A DNA stretch of 55,788 nt from a virus: positions 1 to 55,788 of the IMG/VR virus record IMGVR_UViG_3300041997_000014; one strand, written 5' to 3'. Within the stretch, counting starts at the first letter, position 1. Each line of letters starts with the position of its first letter. Positions 16,030 to 23,475 of the stretch are shown in pieces. The notes beneath the pieces are model-generated. The model ran no database searches, was not told where the DNA came from, and saw nothing but the letters and a program-made list of their open reading frames with translations. Made by a program: the position numbers and the translations under genes.

Positions 16030-16560
16030 CTAGAACGGGATGTCGTCGTCCATGTCGTCGAAGCCGGTCGACGGCCGAGACGACGGGGCAGGGCGGCGCG
16101 GCTGGTTGCCGCTGTTGGCGGGCTGGCGCTGGCCGGCAGCGCGCTCGGGGTGGTACTCGCCGGAGGCGTCGGTGCCCTCGTTGCGCGGGCGCTCGCGGCG
16201 CGGCTGCTTGCCGCCGCCCTCACCGTCCTCGCGCGAGCCGAGCAACTGAAGCGACTCGACGATGATTTCGGTGGTGTAGTGGGTGACGCCGTCCTTCTCC
16301 CACTGGCGGGTCTTGAGGCGCCCCTCGCAATAGACCGGGCGACCCTTCTGCAGGTACTCCCCCGCAATCTCGGCCACGCGCCCGAAGCAGCTCATCCGGT
16401 GCCACTCGGTTTCCTCCTCGCGCTCGCCGGACTGCTTGTTCTTCCACTGCCGCGACGTGGCGACGGAGAAGTTGCACACCGGGTCGCCGTTGGCCATGTA
16501 GCGCAGCTCGGGATCGCGCCCGAGGTGGCCGAGGATGATGACTTTGTTGACGCTCGGCAT
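16030..16560 (-). CDS. ssb: Single-stranded DNA-binding protein
   Basis: The 176-residue SSB has an N-terminal OB fold ([48 protein letters not shown]) over residues 1-110, a Gly/Pro/Arg-rich linker, and the acidic interaction tip DDDIPF at the C-terminus. It coats single-stranded DNA and recruits repair and replication partners through that tip. It belongs to a recombination cluster with the exonuclease and the annealase. Confidence 0.96.
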   Translation of the reverse strand: MPSVNKVIILGHLGRDPELRYMANGDPVCNFSVATSRQWKNKQSGEREEETEWHRMSCFGRVAEIAGEYLQKGRPVYCEGRLKTRQWEKDGVTHYTTEIIVESLQLLGSREDGEGGGKQPRRERPRNEGTDASGEYHPERAAGQRQPANSGNQPRRPAPSSRPSTGFDDMDDDIPF

Positions 16561-16565
16561 GGCCT

Positions 16566-18239
16566 TCAGGCCCCCGCGCCGAGGTAGGCGTCCAGGCGCG
16601 GCGCTGCGGCATCGCAGTGCTCGCGCAGCGCCTGCCACCAGCCCGCGGGGACTTCGCCCAGGCCCGAGCGCACCAGGCGTACGAGCTCGCGGTAGTCGGT
16701 GACGAGCTGGTCCGGGTCCGGTGCGTCGTCCGGCTCCAGCAGGATCACGCGCGTGGGCGTCGCCGCCACCATCGGCGCCACGTCGATGCCGCCCTCGTCG
16801 TCGTCGTCGTCGGGACCGTCGAACGAGGCCGACAGCGCGATGGCGCCGATGCGCTCGGCCTCGGCGGCGTCGGGGCACACCGCGACGGCCACCTCATCGA
16901 TGCGCAGGTCTTCGTCGTTGAATCGGAGCACCTGATCGGGCTGCAGCAGGCCGCGAAGGCTTGCCAGCGGGGCGGACACCGGCGCGCTGTGATCGGCGCG
17001 CGCCGTGCCCTCATCACCACTCGGCGAGGCTTCAGCCGCTTCGGCCTCGCTGCTGGCACACAGGGCTGCTGCAGCAGCCACAGACCCGTCGTGGGCGTTC
17101 GGGTTGACCTGGGCGGCTTCGGCACAGGTGCCAGGGTTCTCCGCCTCCCCGGCTGCGGCCCCAGCAGCATGGGAGACAGCTTCGGCGGCTGCCTGCGCCT
17201 CGACGGCATCTGCCGCCGACACGGTTTTCGGGAAAGGCCACACCGGCCGCGTCGCGGGCGCGGGGGCGTGGGCCTGCAGCGCATCCAGCGCGTCGATGTA
17301 GGCCCGCAGGTGGTCCGGGTGCACGCGCTTGCCCGACTCGTCCGGGTGCGCTGCCAGGAAGCGGTCACGCACCGCGTAGGCGAGCTCGGCACCGCAGCGG
17401 TCCCAGGCGCGGTCGAAGGCTTCGGTGACCTCGGCCTGCAGCTTCACGGCCGCCTCGCGCTCGGCCAGCTGGCGATCGCGCTCGGCCTGCTCGGCAGCGA
17501 TGCGCGCGGCCTCGACGCGTGCGGCTTCCAGCCGCGCCGCTTCCTCGCGCGCCGCGGCCTGCTGCTTCAGGCCGTCCATCCGCTTCAGCGTGTCGGCCTT
17601 CGCGACGCGCCAGTGCTCGGCCACGTCGAAGGCAATTTCCGGCGTCGGGACCAGCTCCAGCTTCTGGATACCGTGGCCGATGCGATCGGACGTCATGCCA
17701 TCCTGACCGCACAAGGTGATCCAGCTGGCCAGCGCCTCGTCCACCTGGTCGCGCAGGCCCTGCAGGCGCGCATCCTCGGCCCGCTGCTTGGCTTTCGCCT
17801 CTTCGGCCTTGCGGATCTCCTCGGCGTCGATCTCGGCCTGGCGGTCGTCGATCAGCTTCGTGAGCGGCGCGGCCAGTTCCTTGTACGCGGTGACCTTCTC
17901 GGCCTGCTCGGCGCGGACCAGCTTTGACACCGCGGTCAGCTTGGTCACCAGCGCATTGCCCACCTTGTTGGCCTCGGCCTGGGGCGCCGCGCACTCGCGC
18001 TCACGGAAGGACTTGATGTCCTTCATGCCCTTGGCAGTGGACAGGTCCCACGCGATGGTGGCGTGCTGCACCTTGGCCTCGGCAATGGCCTTGCGCCAGT
18101 CGCCGAACTTGGCCAGCGCCACGTCGGCCAGGTCGATGGTCGACAGGTCCAGCGCACCCGCGGCGGCCACGGCCACCTCGGTGCGCGGGATGAGGTCCGG
18201 CTGAATGGCCGGCAACGGGGAATCGAGAACAGCGCTCAC
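16566..18239 (-). CDS. Large coiled-coil protein of the recombination operon
   Basis: The 557-residue protein lies between SSB and the exonuclease. Residues about 30-150 are helical with DUF1351-like character, about 115-290 form a long Ala/Glu/Arg coiled coil, about 330-420 are Ala-rich and low in complexity, and the C-terminus is acidic ([11 protein letters not shown]) followed by a small folded unit. Similar proteins accompany phage recombinases. A structural or recruiting role is inferred; no enzymatic motif is visible. Confidence 0.6.
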   Translation of the reverse strand: MSAVLDSPLPAIQPDLIPRTEVAVAAAGALDLSTIDLADVALAKFGDWRKAIAEAKVQHATIAWDLSTAKGMKDIKSFRERECAAPQAEANKVGNALVTKLTAVSKLVRAEQAEKVTAYKELAAPLTKLIDDRQAEIDAEEIRKAEEAKAKQRAEDARLQGLRDQVDEALASWITLCGQDGMTSDRIGHGIQKLELVPTPEIAFDVAEHWRVAKADTLKRMDGLKQQAAAREEAARLEAARVEAARIAAEQAERDRQLAEREAAVKLQAEVTEAFDRAWDRCGAELAYAVRDRFLAAHPDESGKRVHPDHLRAYIDALDALQAHAPAPATRPVWPFPKTVSAADAVEAQAAAEAVSHAAGAAAGEAENPGTCAEAAQVNPNAHDGSVAAAAALCASSEAEAAEASPSGDEGTARADHSAPVSAPLASLRGLLQPDQVLRFNDEDLRIDEVAVAVCPDAAEAERIGAIALSASFDGPDDDDDEGGIDVAPMVAATPTRVILLEPDDAPDPDQLVTDYRELVRLVRSGLGEVPAGWWQALREHCDAAAPRLDAYLGAGA

Positions 18240-18250
18240 AGCGTGCTCCT

Positions 18251-19156
18251 TCAGAAGGCGGGTTGCAGGAGGGAGGGGAGGGGGGCTTGCTCGACGCTCG
18301 CTTCGGCGGGTAGCCAGGGCGGCGTGTCGTGCGCAGCGGGGGCGGCGGCATCGGCGGCCGGCGCGTCCTTGCGGGCGCCGGTGAGCTTCATCGGCGTGCG
18401 CAGGATTTCCAGGTTCCGATCAACCATGCGCATGAAGTCGATGAGGCCGGACTCCAGCGCCTCGATGCGCTCTTCGTTGCGGAAGATCCGCTTGACGAAC
18501 AGGTCCTTGCCGACGGGCGCGAGCCAGGGGCAGTAGATGACCAGGTCGCACCACTGCCGGCCGGTGATCCACAGCTGCCCGTCGATCTGGTGCAGGTACT
18601 CCAGGTGGGCCGTCTCGGGGTGCTCCCACACCTGGCCAATCTTCTCGGGCGAGAAAGGGCACTTCACCTCGACCAGCCCGTCGTCGTCGACCATGCCGTC
18701 GCAGCTCGCGCCGAAGCGCTCGTCGTCGGTGAGGATCAGGCTCACGTCGTCGATGAAGCGGCCGGTGCGGTGCTCGTAGACGCGCTTGGCCTGCGGCTCC
18801 AGCTCCTGGCCGCGGCGCATGGCGAAGGTCACAAACGTCTCGTCCAGCGGCTCGCGCGCCACCGTCTCCAGCGCGATGAGCCAGGCGTAGGCGATGGCGT
18901 CGGCGCCCGGCTTGCTGGTGTCCAGGCCTTCGAGCGCGCGCTGAATCACCTCGGCGCGCGGCATCGCCCTGTAGCCGGCGGTCAGGTAGGCGTCCTTCTC
19001 GGACATGCCCTTGCGCACTGCGTCGACGTAGGCCTGCTGCTTCTCGTCCAGGCCGCCGACCTTGGACACCGCCTCCTTGAAGCGGGAGGCGGTGGCAGCG
19101 CCCGCCCGGGCGCGCAACCAGTCCTGGGAACCCTGGGGGTGGTTGAGGACGATCAT
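18251..19156 (-). CDS. YqaJ/lambda-exonuclease family 5'-3' exonuclease
   Basis: The 301-residue nuclease resects double-stranded ends to feed the annealase. PD-(D/E)XK residues are visible: E118/E120 in GQELEP, D153 in SCDGMVDDD, and E163-V-K165 (LVEVKCP). The N-terminal GSQDWLRARAGAATASR matches YqaJ enzymes. Residues about 37-75 form an insertion (EKQQAYVDAVRKGMSEKDAY) that resembles a small-terminase-type helix-turn-helix, not a usual part of the fold. The gene overlaps the Erf-like gene by ATGA, pairing exonuclease and annealase. Confidence 0.92.
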   Translation of the reverse strand: MIVLNHPQGSQDWLRARAGAATASRFKEAVSKVGGLDEKQQAYVDAVRKGMSEKDAYLTAGYRAMPRAEVIQRALEGLDTSKPGADAIAYAWLIALETVAREPLDETFVTFAMRRGQELEPQAKRVYEHRTGRFIDDVSLILTDDERFGASCDGMVDDDGLVEVKCPFSPEKIGQVWEHPETAHLEYLHQIDGQLWITGRQWCDLVIYCPWLAPVGKDLFVKRIFRNEERIEALESGLIDFMRMVDRNLEILRTPMKLTGARKDAPAADAAAPAAHDTPPWLPAEASVEQAPLPSLLQPAF

Positions 19157-20085
19157 TGCGCCGCCTCGGGATGCTTCACGCCAGCATCGGCGGCCTTGGC
19201 TGCCTTGCGCAGCTTGTTCCCGTGCTCAACCCAAAACGCTTCGCTTGGCACGTTGGCGTCGTAGAACGCCCGCAGCGCAGCGGTGCCCTTGATCGCCTCG
19301 GCCTCGAAGCGGTCCAGCAGCGTCGGCTCGCGCACCGCATCGAGCGCCAGCCGCTTCATCATCCGGTACTCGCTGTCTTCGCCGCCGGCGGCAGTGCCGG
19401 TGATCGAGAGCATTGACTGCCGCTTCATGTACGAGCCCGACGACTGCATTTCCTGCATCGGCGTCTTGCGGCCTGACGTGTCGGGCGGGCCTTCGAGCGA
19501 CAGCGTCTCGGTGTGGCCGTCGACGTGGTCCAGGTAGCACTTGACGTACACCCACGGAATCTGGTTGTTAGGGTCCTCCGGGGTCGGCCATGCCTTGAAC
19601 CCGAACACCTCGTCGTGGCGGATGGTCAGGCCGTTGTCGGCCAGCCCGGGCGTGAGCAACTCGCACACCACGTCGAATTCCGCTTGCCAGAAGCTGGGCG
19701 CGGCCTTGCTCTCGTCCTTGCTGGTCTGCTTCACCTCCTTGGTCTTGGGGATGATGATGTTCAGCTTGCGGAAGCCCAGGAACGCGCGCCGGAAGGCCAG
19801 TTCGTTCTGCCGCTTCTGCTCGGCCACCGCGTGCTTGCGCTGCTCGACCTGCAGGGCCAGCATGCGCTCTGCCACCGCCAGCAGGCTCTGCATCTGCTCG
19901 GGCGTGGCGCCTGCCATCGCGGCGCGTGCAATGACGTCTTCGACCGTCACCGGGCCGGCCGGCATCGGCGGCTGAACCGGCGCGATGGGCGCGGCCTCCA
20001 TCACGCGCATGGCGCCGGTGACGGGCTTGGGGTCGAAGGCGGCGAGGTCGAGCTGCTGCACGCGCTCGGCGGTGGCGGTCTGCAT
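19153..20085 (-). CDS. Erf-like single-strand annealing protein
   Basis: The 310-residue protein shows the Erf superfamily pattern: KDESKAAPSFWQAEFDVVCE, TPGLADNGLTI, VKCYLDHVDGHTE and SSGSYMKRQSMLSITG, an equivalent of the usual S-TY-KR block followed by the acidic GGEDSEY. A helical N-terminal region (Gln/Ala/Arg coiled coil, residues 75-110) precedes the core. It would anneal complementary strands made by the adjacent exonuclease, giving a RecA-independent recombination system. The ATG at 20085 has AGGGA upstream. Confidence 0.85.
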   Translation of the reverse strand: MQTATAERVQQLDLAAFDPKPVTGAMRVMEAAPIAPVQPPMPAGPVTVEDVIARAAMAGATPEQMQSLLAVAERMLALQVEQRKHAVAEQKRQNELAFRRAFLGFRKLNIIIPKTKEVKQTSKDESKAAPSFWQAEFDVVCELLTPGLADNGLTIRHDEVFGFKAWPTPEDPNNQIPWVYVKCYLDHVDGHTETLSLEGPPDTSGRKTPMQEMQSSGSYMKRQSMLSITGTAAGGEDSEYRMMKRLALDAVREPTLLDRFEAEAIKGTAALRAFYDANVPSEAFWVEHGNKLRKAAKAADAGVKHPEAAQ

Positions 20086-20099
20086 GATCTGAAATCCCT

Positions 20100-20306
20100 T
20101 CAGCGGTGAATGCGGCCGCGCAACCGGGCCGCGTGGGCGCGCGAGATGGACGCGCGCTTGAGGAAGTAGCTGGCTTGGCGCTCGAAAAGCACCGCATCGC
20201 GCTCGGCGCCGCGGATGCCGCGCTCGTGCCACCAGCCGCGCGTGGCGTCCAGCAGGCGACGGGCCAGCCGCGCCGGGGCTGGCGCCTGTGTTCGGATCGT
20301 GCGCAT
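20100..20306 (-). CDS. Small basic hypothetical protein
   Basis: The 68-residue protein is Arg/Ala-rich and helical (ARLARRLLDATRGWWHERG, YFLKRASISRAHAARLRGRI). Its ATG overlaps the stop of the membrane peptide gene upstream (TGATG). High positive charge suggests nucleic-acid binding. No family recognised. Confidence 0.5.
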   Translation of the reverse strand: MRTIRTQAPAPARLARRLLDATRGWWHERGIRGAERDAVLFERQASYFLKRASISRAHAARLRGRIHR

Positions 20307-20410
20307 CACTGGTCGTGAGGGCTCATGACCCGGGCCATGGCGCGAAGGCCCAGCCACAGGCCGGCAACCACGAGCACCAGCAGGCCGAGGGCGGACAGGA
20401 CGGCGGTCAT
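20306..20410 (-). CDS. 34-residue single-span membrane peptide
   Basis: A short reading frame encodes MTAVLSALGLLVLVVAG, continuing to a basic and polar tail ending SPHDQ. Both ends overlap neighbouring genes in the ATGA/TGATG style seen throughout this operon, and every codon fits the local GC-rich usage. The single hydrophobic helix of about 20 residues indicates an inner-membrane micropeptide. Function unknown. Confidence 0.65.
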   Translation of the reverse strand: MTAVLSALGLLVLVVAGLWLGLRAMARVMSPHDQ

Positions 20411-20874
20411 GCCTGCTGTTCCGTTTCGTCCAGCCAGCCCAGCGCCTCGGCTTCATCCTGCGTCAGCGGGTTGCAGCAGGCGCCGCACGGGGGCGAGATG
20501 AAGCAGGTGCAGCCGCCGCGATGCTCGCGCAGCCGTGCGTACATGCCTTCGTCGTTGCACACGCGCTCGGCCAGGGCATCGAGCGGGTCTACCGCCAGCG
20601 ATGATGTCTTCGGCCGCTGCGGGATCAGCTCGCCGCTCAGGCCCTTGGGGCCGTGGTGCTGGAACGCGAAGTCAGCGGGCTGGTACGGCGGATCGCGCGG
20701 CTTGCTGGCGCTGGCGGGCGCCTTCATCGACTTGTAGGCCTCGGCGTCGGCGGCCTGGGCCTTCCTGCGCGCTTCGGCCAGCTCCGCAGCGATCTGCGAC
20801 GGGGTCTTCGCCGGATCAGCCATCTGCGCGCACGCGGCAGGGATGGCGTTGTAGTCAACGAAGTGGCGGTTCAT
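20407..20874 (-). CDS. Hypothetical protein with C-terminal Cys cluster
   Basis: The 155-residue protein has an Ala/Lys-rich helical N-terminal half (AAELAEARRKAQAADAEAY) and a C-terminal segment with five Cys in a short span (GGCTCFISPPCGACC), suggesting a metal-binding knot. It is coupled by ATGA to both neighbours. No family recognised. Confidence 0.6.
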   Translation of the reverse strand: MNRHFVDYNAIPAACAQMADPAKTPSQIAAELAEARRKAQAADAEAYKSMKAPASASKPRDPPYQPADFAFQHHGPKGLSGELIPQRPKTSSLAVDPLDALAERVCNDEGMYARLREHRGGCTCFISPPCGACCNPLTQDEAEALGWLDETEQQA

Positions 20875-21254
20875 GCCTGCACCTCGGCGTCATCGTTTCC
20901 GGCCACCATGCGCAGGCGCTGCAGCAACCGCTGCCGCGCCTGAACGTCTGTCATCGGCACCGGGTCGTCCTGGTGCGCCACGTCCGACAGGTGAAAGTCA
21001 TCGGCGAAGGCTTCCACCTCGTCGAAGCTCATCGGCCGCGGGTGCGACTGGTCCTCGATGTGTATGACGATGCCGGCCGCCAGCGCGATCAGGAGCCCGC
21101 AGACGATCACCAGCGGCGTGGGCAGCATGTGGCCGAAGCAGCCCAGCGCCACCACGGCCACCAGCAACACGGTCATCACGTCCACGTAGTGGCGGACGAT
21201 GAACTCGGCCAGCGACACCGGGCCGGTGCGGCGGATGAGGTTCAGGCTGCGCAT
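20871..21254 (-). CDS. Two-span membrane protein
   Basis: The 127-residue protein has two adjacent hydrophobic helices (about residues 26-44 and 48-66) after a basic N-terminus, then an acidic cytoplasmic-type tail (FDEVEAFADDFHLSDVAHQDD) and a helix rich in Gln/Arg. Early membrane proteins expressed from a PL-type promoter can block superinfection or alter the host membrane, but no specific family is recognised. Confidence 0.6.
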   Translation of the reverse strand: MRSLNLIRRTGPVSLAEFIVRHYVDVMTVLLVAVVALGCFGHMLPTPLVIVCGLLIALAAGIVIHIEDQSHPRPMSFDEVEAFADDFHLSDVAHQDDPVPMTDVQARQRLLQRLRMVAGNDDAEVQA

Positions 21255-21619
21255 GCTGCGTCCTCCCGAGCCCGGTCCAGCACGCGCTCGATGGCGTTGC
21301 GCCAGAGGCTCTGCACGGCGGTGGAGAAGTCGGAGGCCTCCATCTCGACGCCGCCGACGAACACAGCGCCGAGGATCGCCTCGCCGGCGCTCGTCTCTTC
21401 GTAGACCACGGTGGCCGTGCCGGTGCCGAGGTCCAGTTCCATCGACGGGTAGTCGGGGTCCGGCGTGCGCGGGTCCATCGGGTGGCCGCGGTATGCGCCC
21501 AGGTCAGGGTCGACGGGCAGGCGCAGCGCGCCGCGGATGGAGTGCGTCAGTGCGGCGTCAGAGGCGGCGCATTCGGCGCGTTGGGTCTTGGTCAGCAGCT
21601 GGTCGAGAAGGGCGCTCAT
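21242..21619 (-). CDS. First gene of the leftward early operon, unknown function
   Basis: The 125-residue protein is the first product of the PL-like promoter, with GGAGA ahead of the ATG and a leader of about 19 bases. It has a helical N-terminus (ALLDQLLTKTQRAECAAS), a central beta region (SMELDLGTGTATVVYEE) and a C-terminal helix (VQSLWRNAIERVLDRARE). The lambda counterpart in this position is N, but no Arg-rich N-like motif is visible. Confidence 0.6.
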   Translation of the reverse strand: MSALLDQLLTKTQRAECAASDAALTHSIRGALRLPVDPDLGAYRGHPMDPRTPDPDYPSMELDLGTGTATVVYEETSAGEAILGAVFVGGVEMEASDFSTAVQSLWRNAIERVLDRAREDAACAA

Positions 21620-21644
21620 GTGGGTCTCCGAGTGCGTGGAGACC

Positions 21645-21673
21645 ACTGTAAGCGCGCCGCTTATTGAAGTCAA
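21645..21673 (-). promoter_or_regulatory. PL-like leftward early promoter
   Basis: On the minus strand TTGACT (21668-21673) and TACAGT (21645-21650) are separated by 17 bases, a good sigma70 promoter. Both boxes are overlapped by palindromic operators. Transcription would start near 21638 and run through the recombination genes to int. The -35 box and 17-base spacer are identical in form to those of the rightward promoter at 23441. Confidence 0.8.
21649..21663. promoter_or_regulatory. Operator-like palindrome over the PL -10 region
   Basis: TAAGCG-CGC-CGCTTA is a perfect 6+3+6 dyad overlapping the end of the -10 box and the spacer. Its centre lies 22 bases from the next site, two helical turns, the same spacing as the paired sites near 23450. 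The probable ligand is the CI-like repressor and/or the YdaS/Cro-like protein. Confidence 0.8.
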
Positions 21674-21685
21674 GCGGTCCGCTTA
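21671..21685. promoter_or_regulatory. Operator-like palindrome over the PL -35 box
   Basis: CAAGCG-GTC-CGCTTA matches the same dyad with one mismatch in the outermost base. It overlaps the -35 box, so binding would block polymerase directly. Confidence 0.75.
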
Positions 21686-21709
21686 AGTCTTTCGCTTTGC
21701 TGGCCCGTG

Positions 21710-21733
21710 AAAAAGCCGCCTCGGTGGGCGGCT
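21710..21733 (-). terminator. Intrinsic terminator downstream of the exported-protein gene
   Basis: On the minus strand AGCCGCC and GGCGGCT form a 7-base-pair stem with a 6-base loop followed by TTTTTC. It lies 37 bases past the stop of the gene at 21770-22174 and insulates the PL promoter region from immunity-region transcription. Confidence 0.85.
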
Positions 21734-21769
21734 GGAAAATTGGAGCAGCGACCGGGGGTGGGCCTGGCC

Positions 21770-22174
21770 CTACGGCATGGCAACCCACAACGACCCGCTG
21801 CCAAACACGACGCGCACCATCGAGATGCCGCCTGTATATGGCTGCCGTTCGAGCACCTTGAATGGGCCCGTCAGCCTGCGGCAGTTCTCTCGCGAAAGCT
21901 TGGCGAATCGCTCCAAGGCGACGTTCTCGAGCTGCATTAACGCCGGCGGCACGGCGACGCCTTGCTGCCTCCCAAGGCCGATTTGCATCGCAATTTTCAG
22001 TGATGACCACCGGCCTTGAGCCGCCTCAAGGGTGTCGCAGCCGACCTCTCCGTCAAGGTTGAGAGAGCGCGGTGGCGCGGCGACGACAGCGCAACAGCAG
22101 AGCGCAAGCGTGGTGACCTGCAGCCGGGCGCCACGCGCCACTGCATACGCCACCTTCTGCGTCAAGCTCCGCAT
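21770..22174 (-). CDS. Exported protein in the immunity region (possible lysogenic-conversion gene)
   Basis: The 134-residue protein has GAGGGA ahead of its ATG and a signal-peptide-like start: basic region, then VTTLALCCCAVVAAPP. The mature part has two Cys (near residues 47 and 100) and a helix ALERFAKLSREN. It is transcribed alone between a possible extended -10 promoter and a strong terminator, on the repressor strand, so it may be expressed in the lysogen and act in the envelope, for example in superinfection exclusion. That role is inference; no family recognised. Confidence 0.6.
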   Translation of the reverse strand: MRSLTQKVAYAVARGARLQVTTLALCCCAVVAAPPRSLNLDGEVGCDTLEAAQGRWSSLKIAMQIGLGRQQGVAVPPALMQLENVALERFAKLSRENCRRLTGPFKVLERQPYTGGISMVRVVFGSGSLWVAMP

Positions 22175-22493
22175 TCCGCCATCCCTCTGTGTTGTGGACA
22201 GCTCAACATACCAGCGCCAGCAACCGGACCGCATCATCGCTTTGTCCCGTTGGCCATGGGAGCAATCTCCTATGCCCCCCCGAGGGGCTGATGTCGAAGG
22301 GGGCGGCAGCGCTCCCGAGGCACAAGGGAATTTGTCACTCCGCGCCCCGGGTCCGGTGTCAGGGAATCTTGATATCCGTCTGCTGGCTCACGGAATGAGC
22401 GACCAAGAGCCTTATCGTTGCGACCAGGTAAAGGGTGCAGCAAGTGCTGCTCCGTGCTACAAATCAGCAAATCTTGCAAGGGGCGGCGGAAGC
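22175..22493. promoter_or_regulatory. Divergent intergenic region (319 bp) with possible extended -10 for the exported gene
   Basis: This stretch separates two divergent genes. On the minus strand TGGTATGTT (22205-22213) fits an extended -10 element that would give a leader of about 24 bases to the gene at 22174; no good -35 is present. For the rightward gene at 22494 I see AAGGGG near its start but no convincing promoter. No operator dyad of the TAAGCG type is present here, so these genes may escape repression. Confidence 0.35.
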
Positions 22494-22910
22494 ATGGATT
22501 TCAAGCCGACAACCCACGCGGCGATGCGTGGGGAGGTCTTGGTGCTCACGGTGAAGGGTTTGCTGCGAGGCATGCCCGGCATCACCGAGGTGCGCTCACA
22601 GGTGATCAGGGAGATCGACGATCACCCGGCGGCGCGGGCAGTGGTCATCGACCTGCTGAAGGCCATCCCTGCAATCTCGCTGAGCGACTGGATGGCCTTC
22701 AAGGCGTCCGGGCCCAGCGTGCCGATCAGACCGACGCTACCGATCGCGCTCGTGGTCTCGCCTGACTTCATCGGGTATGGCTGCGAGTACACCGTGGCCA
22801 TGGCTGAGCACGACCTGCGGCGCTTCTTCTTCATTTCGCCCGCTGACGCCTTTTCGTGGGCGGCTGCCCGCCTGGAGCGTTTGCCGCATCTTTCAGGCGC
22901 GCTGCAGTAG
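22494..22910 (+). CDS. STAS/SpoIIAA-like protein
   Basis: The 138-residue protein begins MDFKPTTHAAMRGEVLVLTV and has a STAS-like alternation: a first strand, a helix, AARAVVIDLLKAIPAISLSDW (strand-loop-helix), IALVVSPDF and a final strand RRFFFISPADAFSWAAARL, matching the usual phi-F-x-D-x-x-A-W ending. It is rightward while its neighbours are leftward, and its last 80 bases overlap the end of the repressor gene head-on. It may be prophage cargo; a phosphorelay-like partner is not present. Family assignment is tentative. Confidence 0.5.
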   Translation: MDFKPTTHAAMRGEVLVLTVKGLLRGMPGITEVRSQVIREIDDHPAARAVVIDLLKAIPAISLSDWMAFKASGPSVPIRPTLPIALVVSPDFIGYGCEYTVAMAEHDLRRFFFISPADAFSWAAARLERLPHLSGALQ

Positions 22911-23370
22911 ACACGCTCTTCGCGCGCGGCAGGATTTCGGCGACGTGCATGGCAGCCTCTGCGGCCACATCGCTGGCGACGGTCGGCGTGCGTGCGGGTT
23001 GCGCGGACTTGCCGGCGTTGTTCACGGCTGCACGCAGCACCGCTTCCCGGATGTCGCGGGCCACTGCTGAAGGCAGCATCCGGTAGGCGTTGAGGATCGT
23101 CACCTCGTCCTCATTGAGGATGGCACCGGCTGCCGCGGCGTGGTCGTGATCCATCCAGTTCTCCGGCTTCCCCATGGCCTGTTCCAGCCGGCGCGCCATG
23201 TCCGTGCCCAGCTCCCGCGGCCTTCCGCTCTTGTGGTCCTGGATGCGGTTGACGACCTGGCTTAGGTAGATCGGCGTCGTCTCTGCTCGTTCAGCAAGCG
23301 CGTGCTGTGTTCCAGCCTCCTTGATCAGCGCCAGCAAGTTGGCCAGCCGAATTTCGGCGATCGATTTCAT
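22831..23370 (-). CDS. CI-like HTH repressor lacking a peptidase domain
   Basis: The 179-residue protein has an XRE-type HTH (residues about 5-65: LANLLALIKEAGTQHALAERAETTPIYLSQVVN) with adjacent RRLEQAMGKPENWM, typical of prophage repressors. The rest is a helical Ala-rich C-terminus ending in a basic tail; there is no S24/LexA-type Ser-Lys autoprotease, so classical RecA-stimulated self-cleavage is not expected. It sits divergent from the Cro-like gene with three operator-like dyads between. The ATG at 23370 fits family N-termini; an upstream ATG near 23469 would read across the operators and is rejected. Confidence 0.8.
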   Translation of the reverse strand: MKSIAEIRLANLLALIKEAGTQHALAERAETTPIYLSQVVNRIQDHKSGRPRELGTDMARRLEQAMGKPENWMDHDHAAAAGAILNEDEVTILNAYRMLPSAVARDIREAVLRAAVNNAGKSAQPARTPTVASDVAAEAAMHVAEILPRAKSVSTAARLKDAANAPGGQPPTKRRQRAK

Positions 23371-23378
23371 GCCGCGGA

Positions 23379-23403
23379 TTGTTAGCGCGCCGCTACGTTC
23401 CGC
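23379..23403 (-). promoter_or_regulatory. PRM-like promoter for the repressor, giving a leaderless mRNA
   Basis: On the minus strand TAACAA (23379-23384) is the only -10-like box close to the repressor ATG, and the ATG follows it by eight bases, so a transcript from here would start at or next to the AUG. No Shine-Dalgarno is present. The -35 is poor, as in activator-dependent PRM promoters. The operator-like site 23382-23396 overlaps the -10, allowing negative autoregulation. Confidence 0.4.
23382..23396. promoter_or_regulatory. Degenerate operator-like dyad near the repressor start
   Basis: TTAGCG-CGC-CGCTAC keeps the AGCG/CGCT core of the operators but deviates symmetrically at the outer positions, which suggests weaker binding. 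Its centre is 47 bases from the next site. It is placed like the OR3 site of lambda. Confidence 0.55.
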
Positions 23404-23428
23404 GAAGAAGCAGGCCGCTTCCGGCCTG

Positions 23429-23443
23429 TAAGCGGGCCGCTTG
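23429..23443. promoter_or_regulatory. Operator-like dyad over the PR -35 box
   Basis: TAAGCG-GGC-CGCTTG matches the dyad with one outer mismatch and overlaps the first three bases of TTGACT. Its centre is 22 bases from the next site. Confidence 0.8.
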
Positions 23444-23469
23444 ACTTCGATAAGCGCGTCGCTTAGCAT
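23441..23469 (+). promoter_or_regulatory. PR-like rightward early promoter with start site at the cro AUG
   Basis: TTGACT (23441-23446), a 17-base spacer and TAGCAT (23464-23469) form a sigma70 promoter. The expected start site is about seven bases after the -10, which is exactly the A of the ATG at 23476. The cro-like mRNA would therefore be leaderless, and no Shine-Dalgarno precedes the ATG. Confidence 0.8.
23451..23465. promoter_or_regulatory. Operator-like dyad in the PR spacer and -10
   Basis: TAAGCG-CGT-CGCTTA is a perfect 6+3+6 dyad lying in the PR spacer and touching the -10 box. With the site centred 22 bases away it mirrors the pair at the leftward promoter. Confidence 0.8.
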
Positions 23470-23475
23470 GATTGC

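Noticed and set aside
23371-23469. Longer repressor starting at the ATG near 23469
   Set aside because: This would translate through all three operators and add a tail unlike any repressor N-terminus; MKSIAEIR at 23370 matches the family start.
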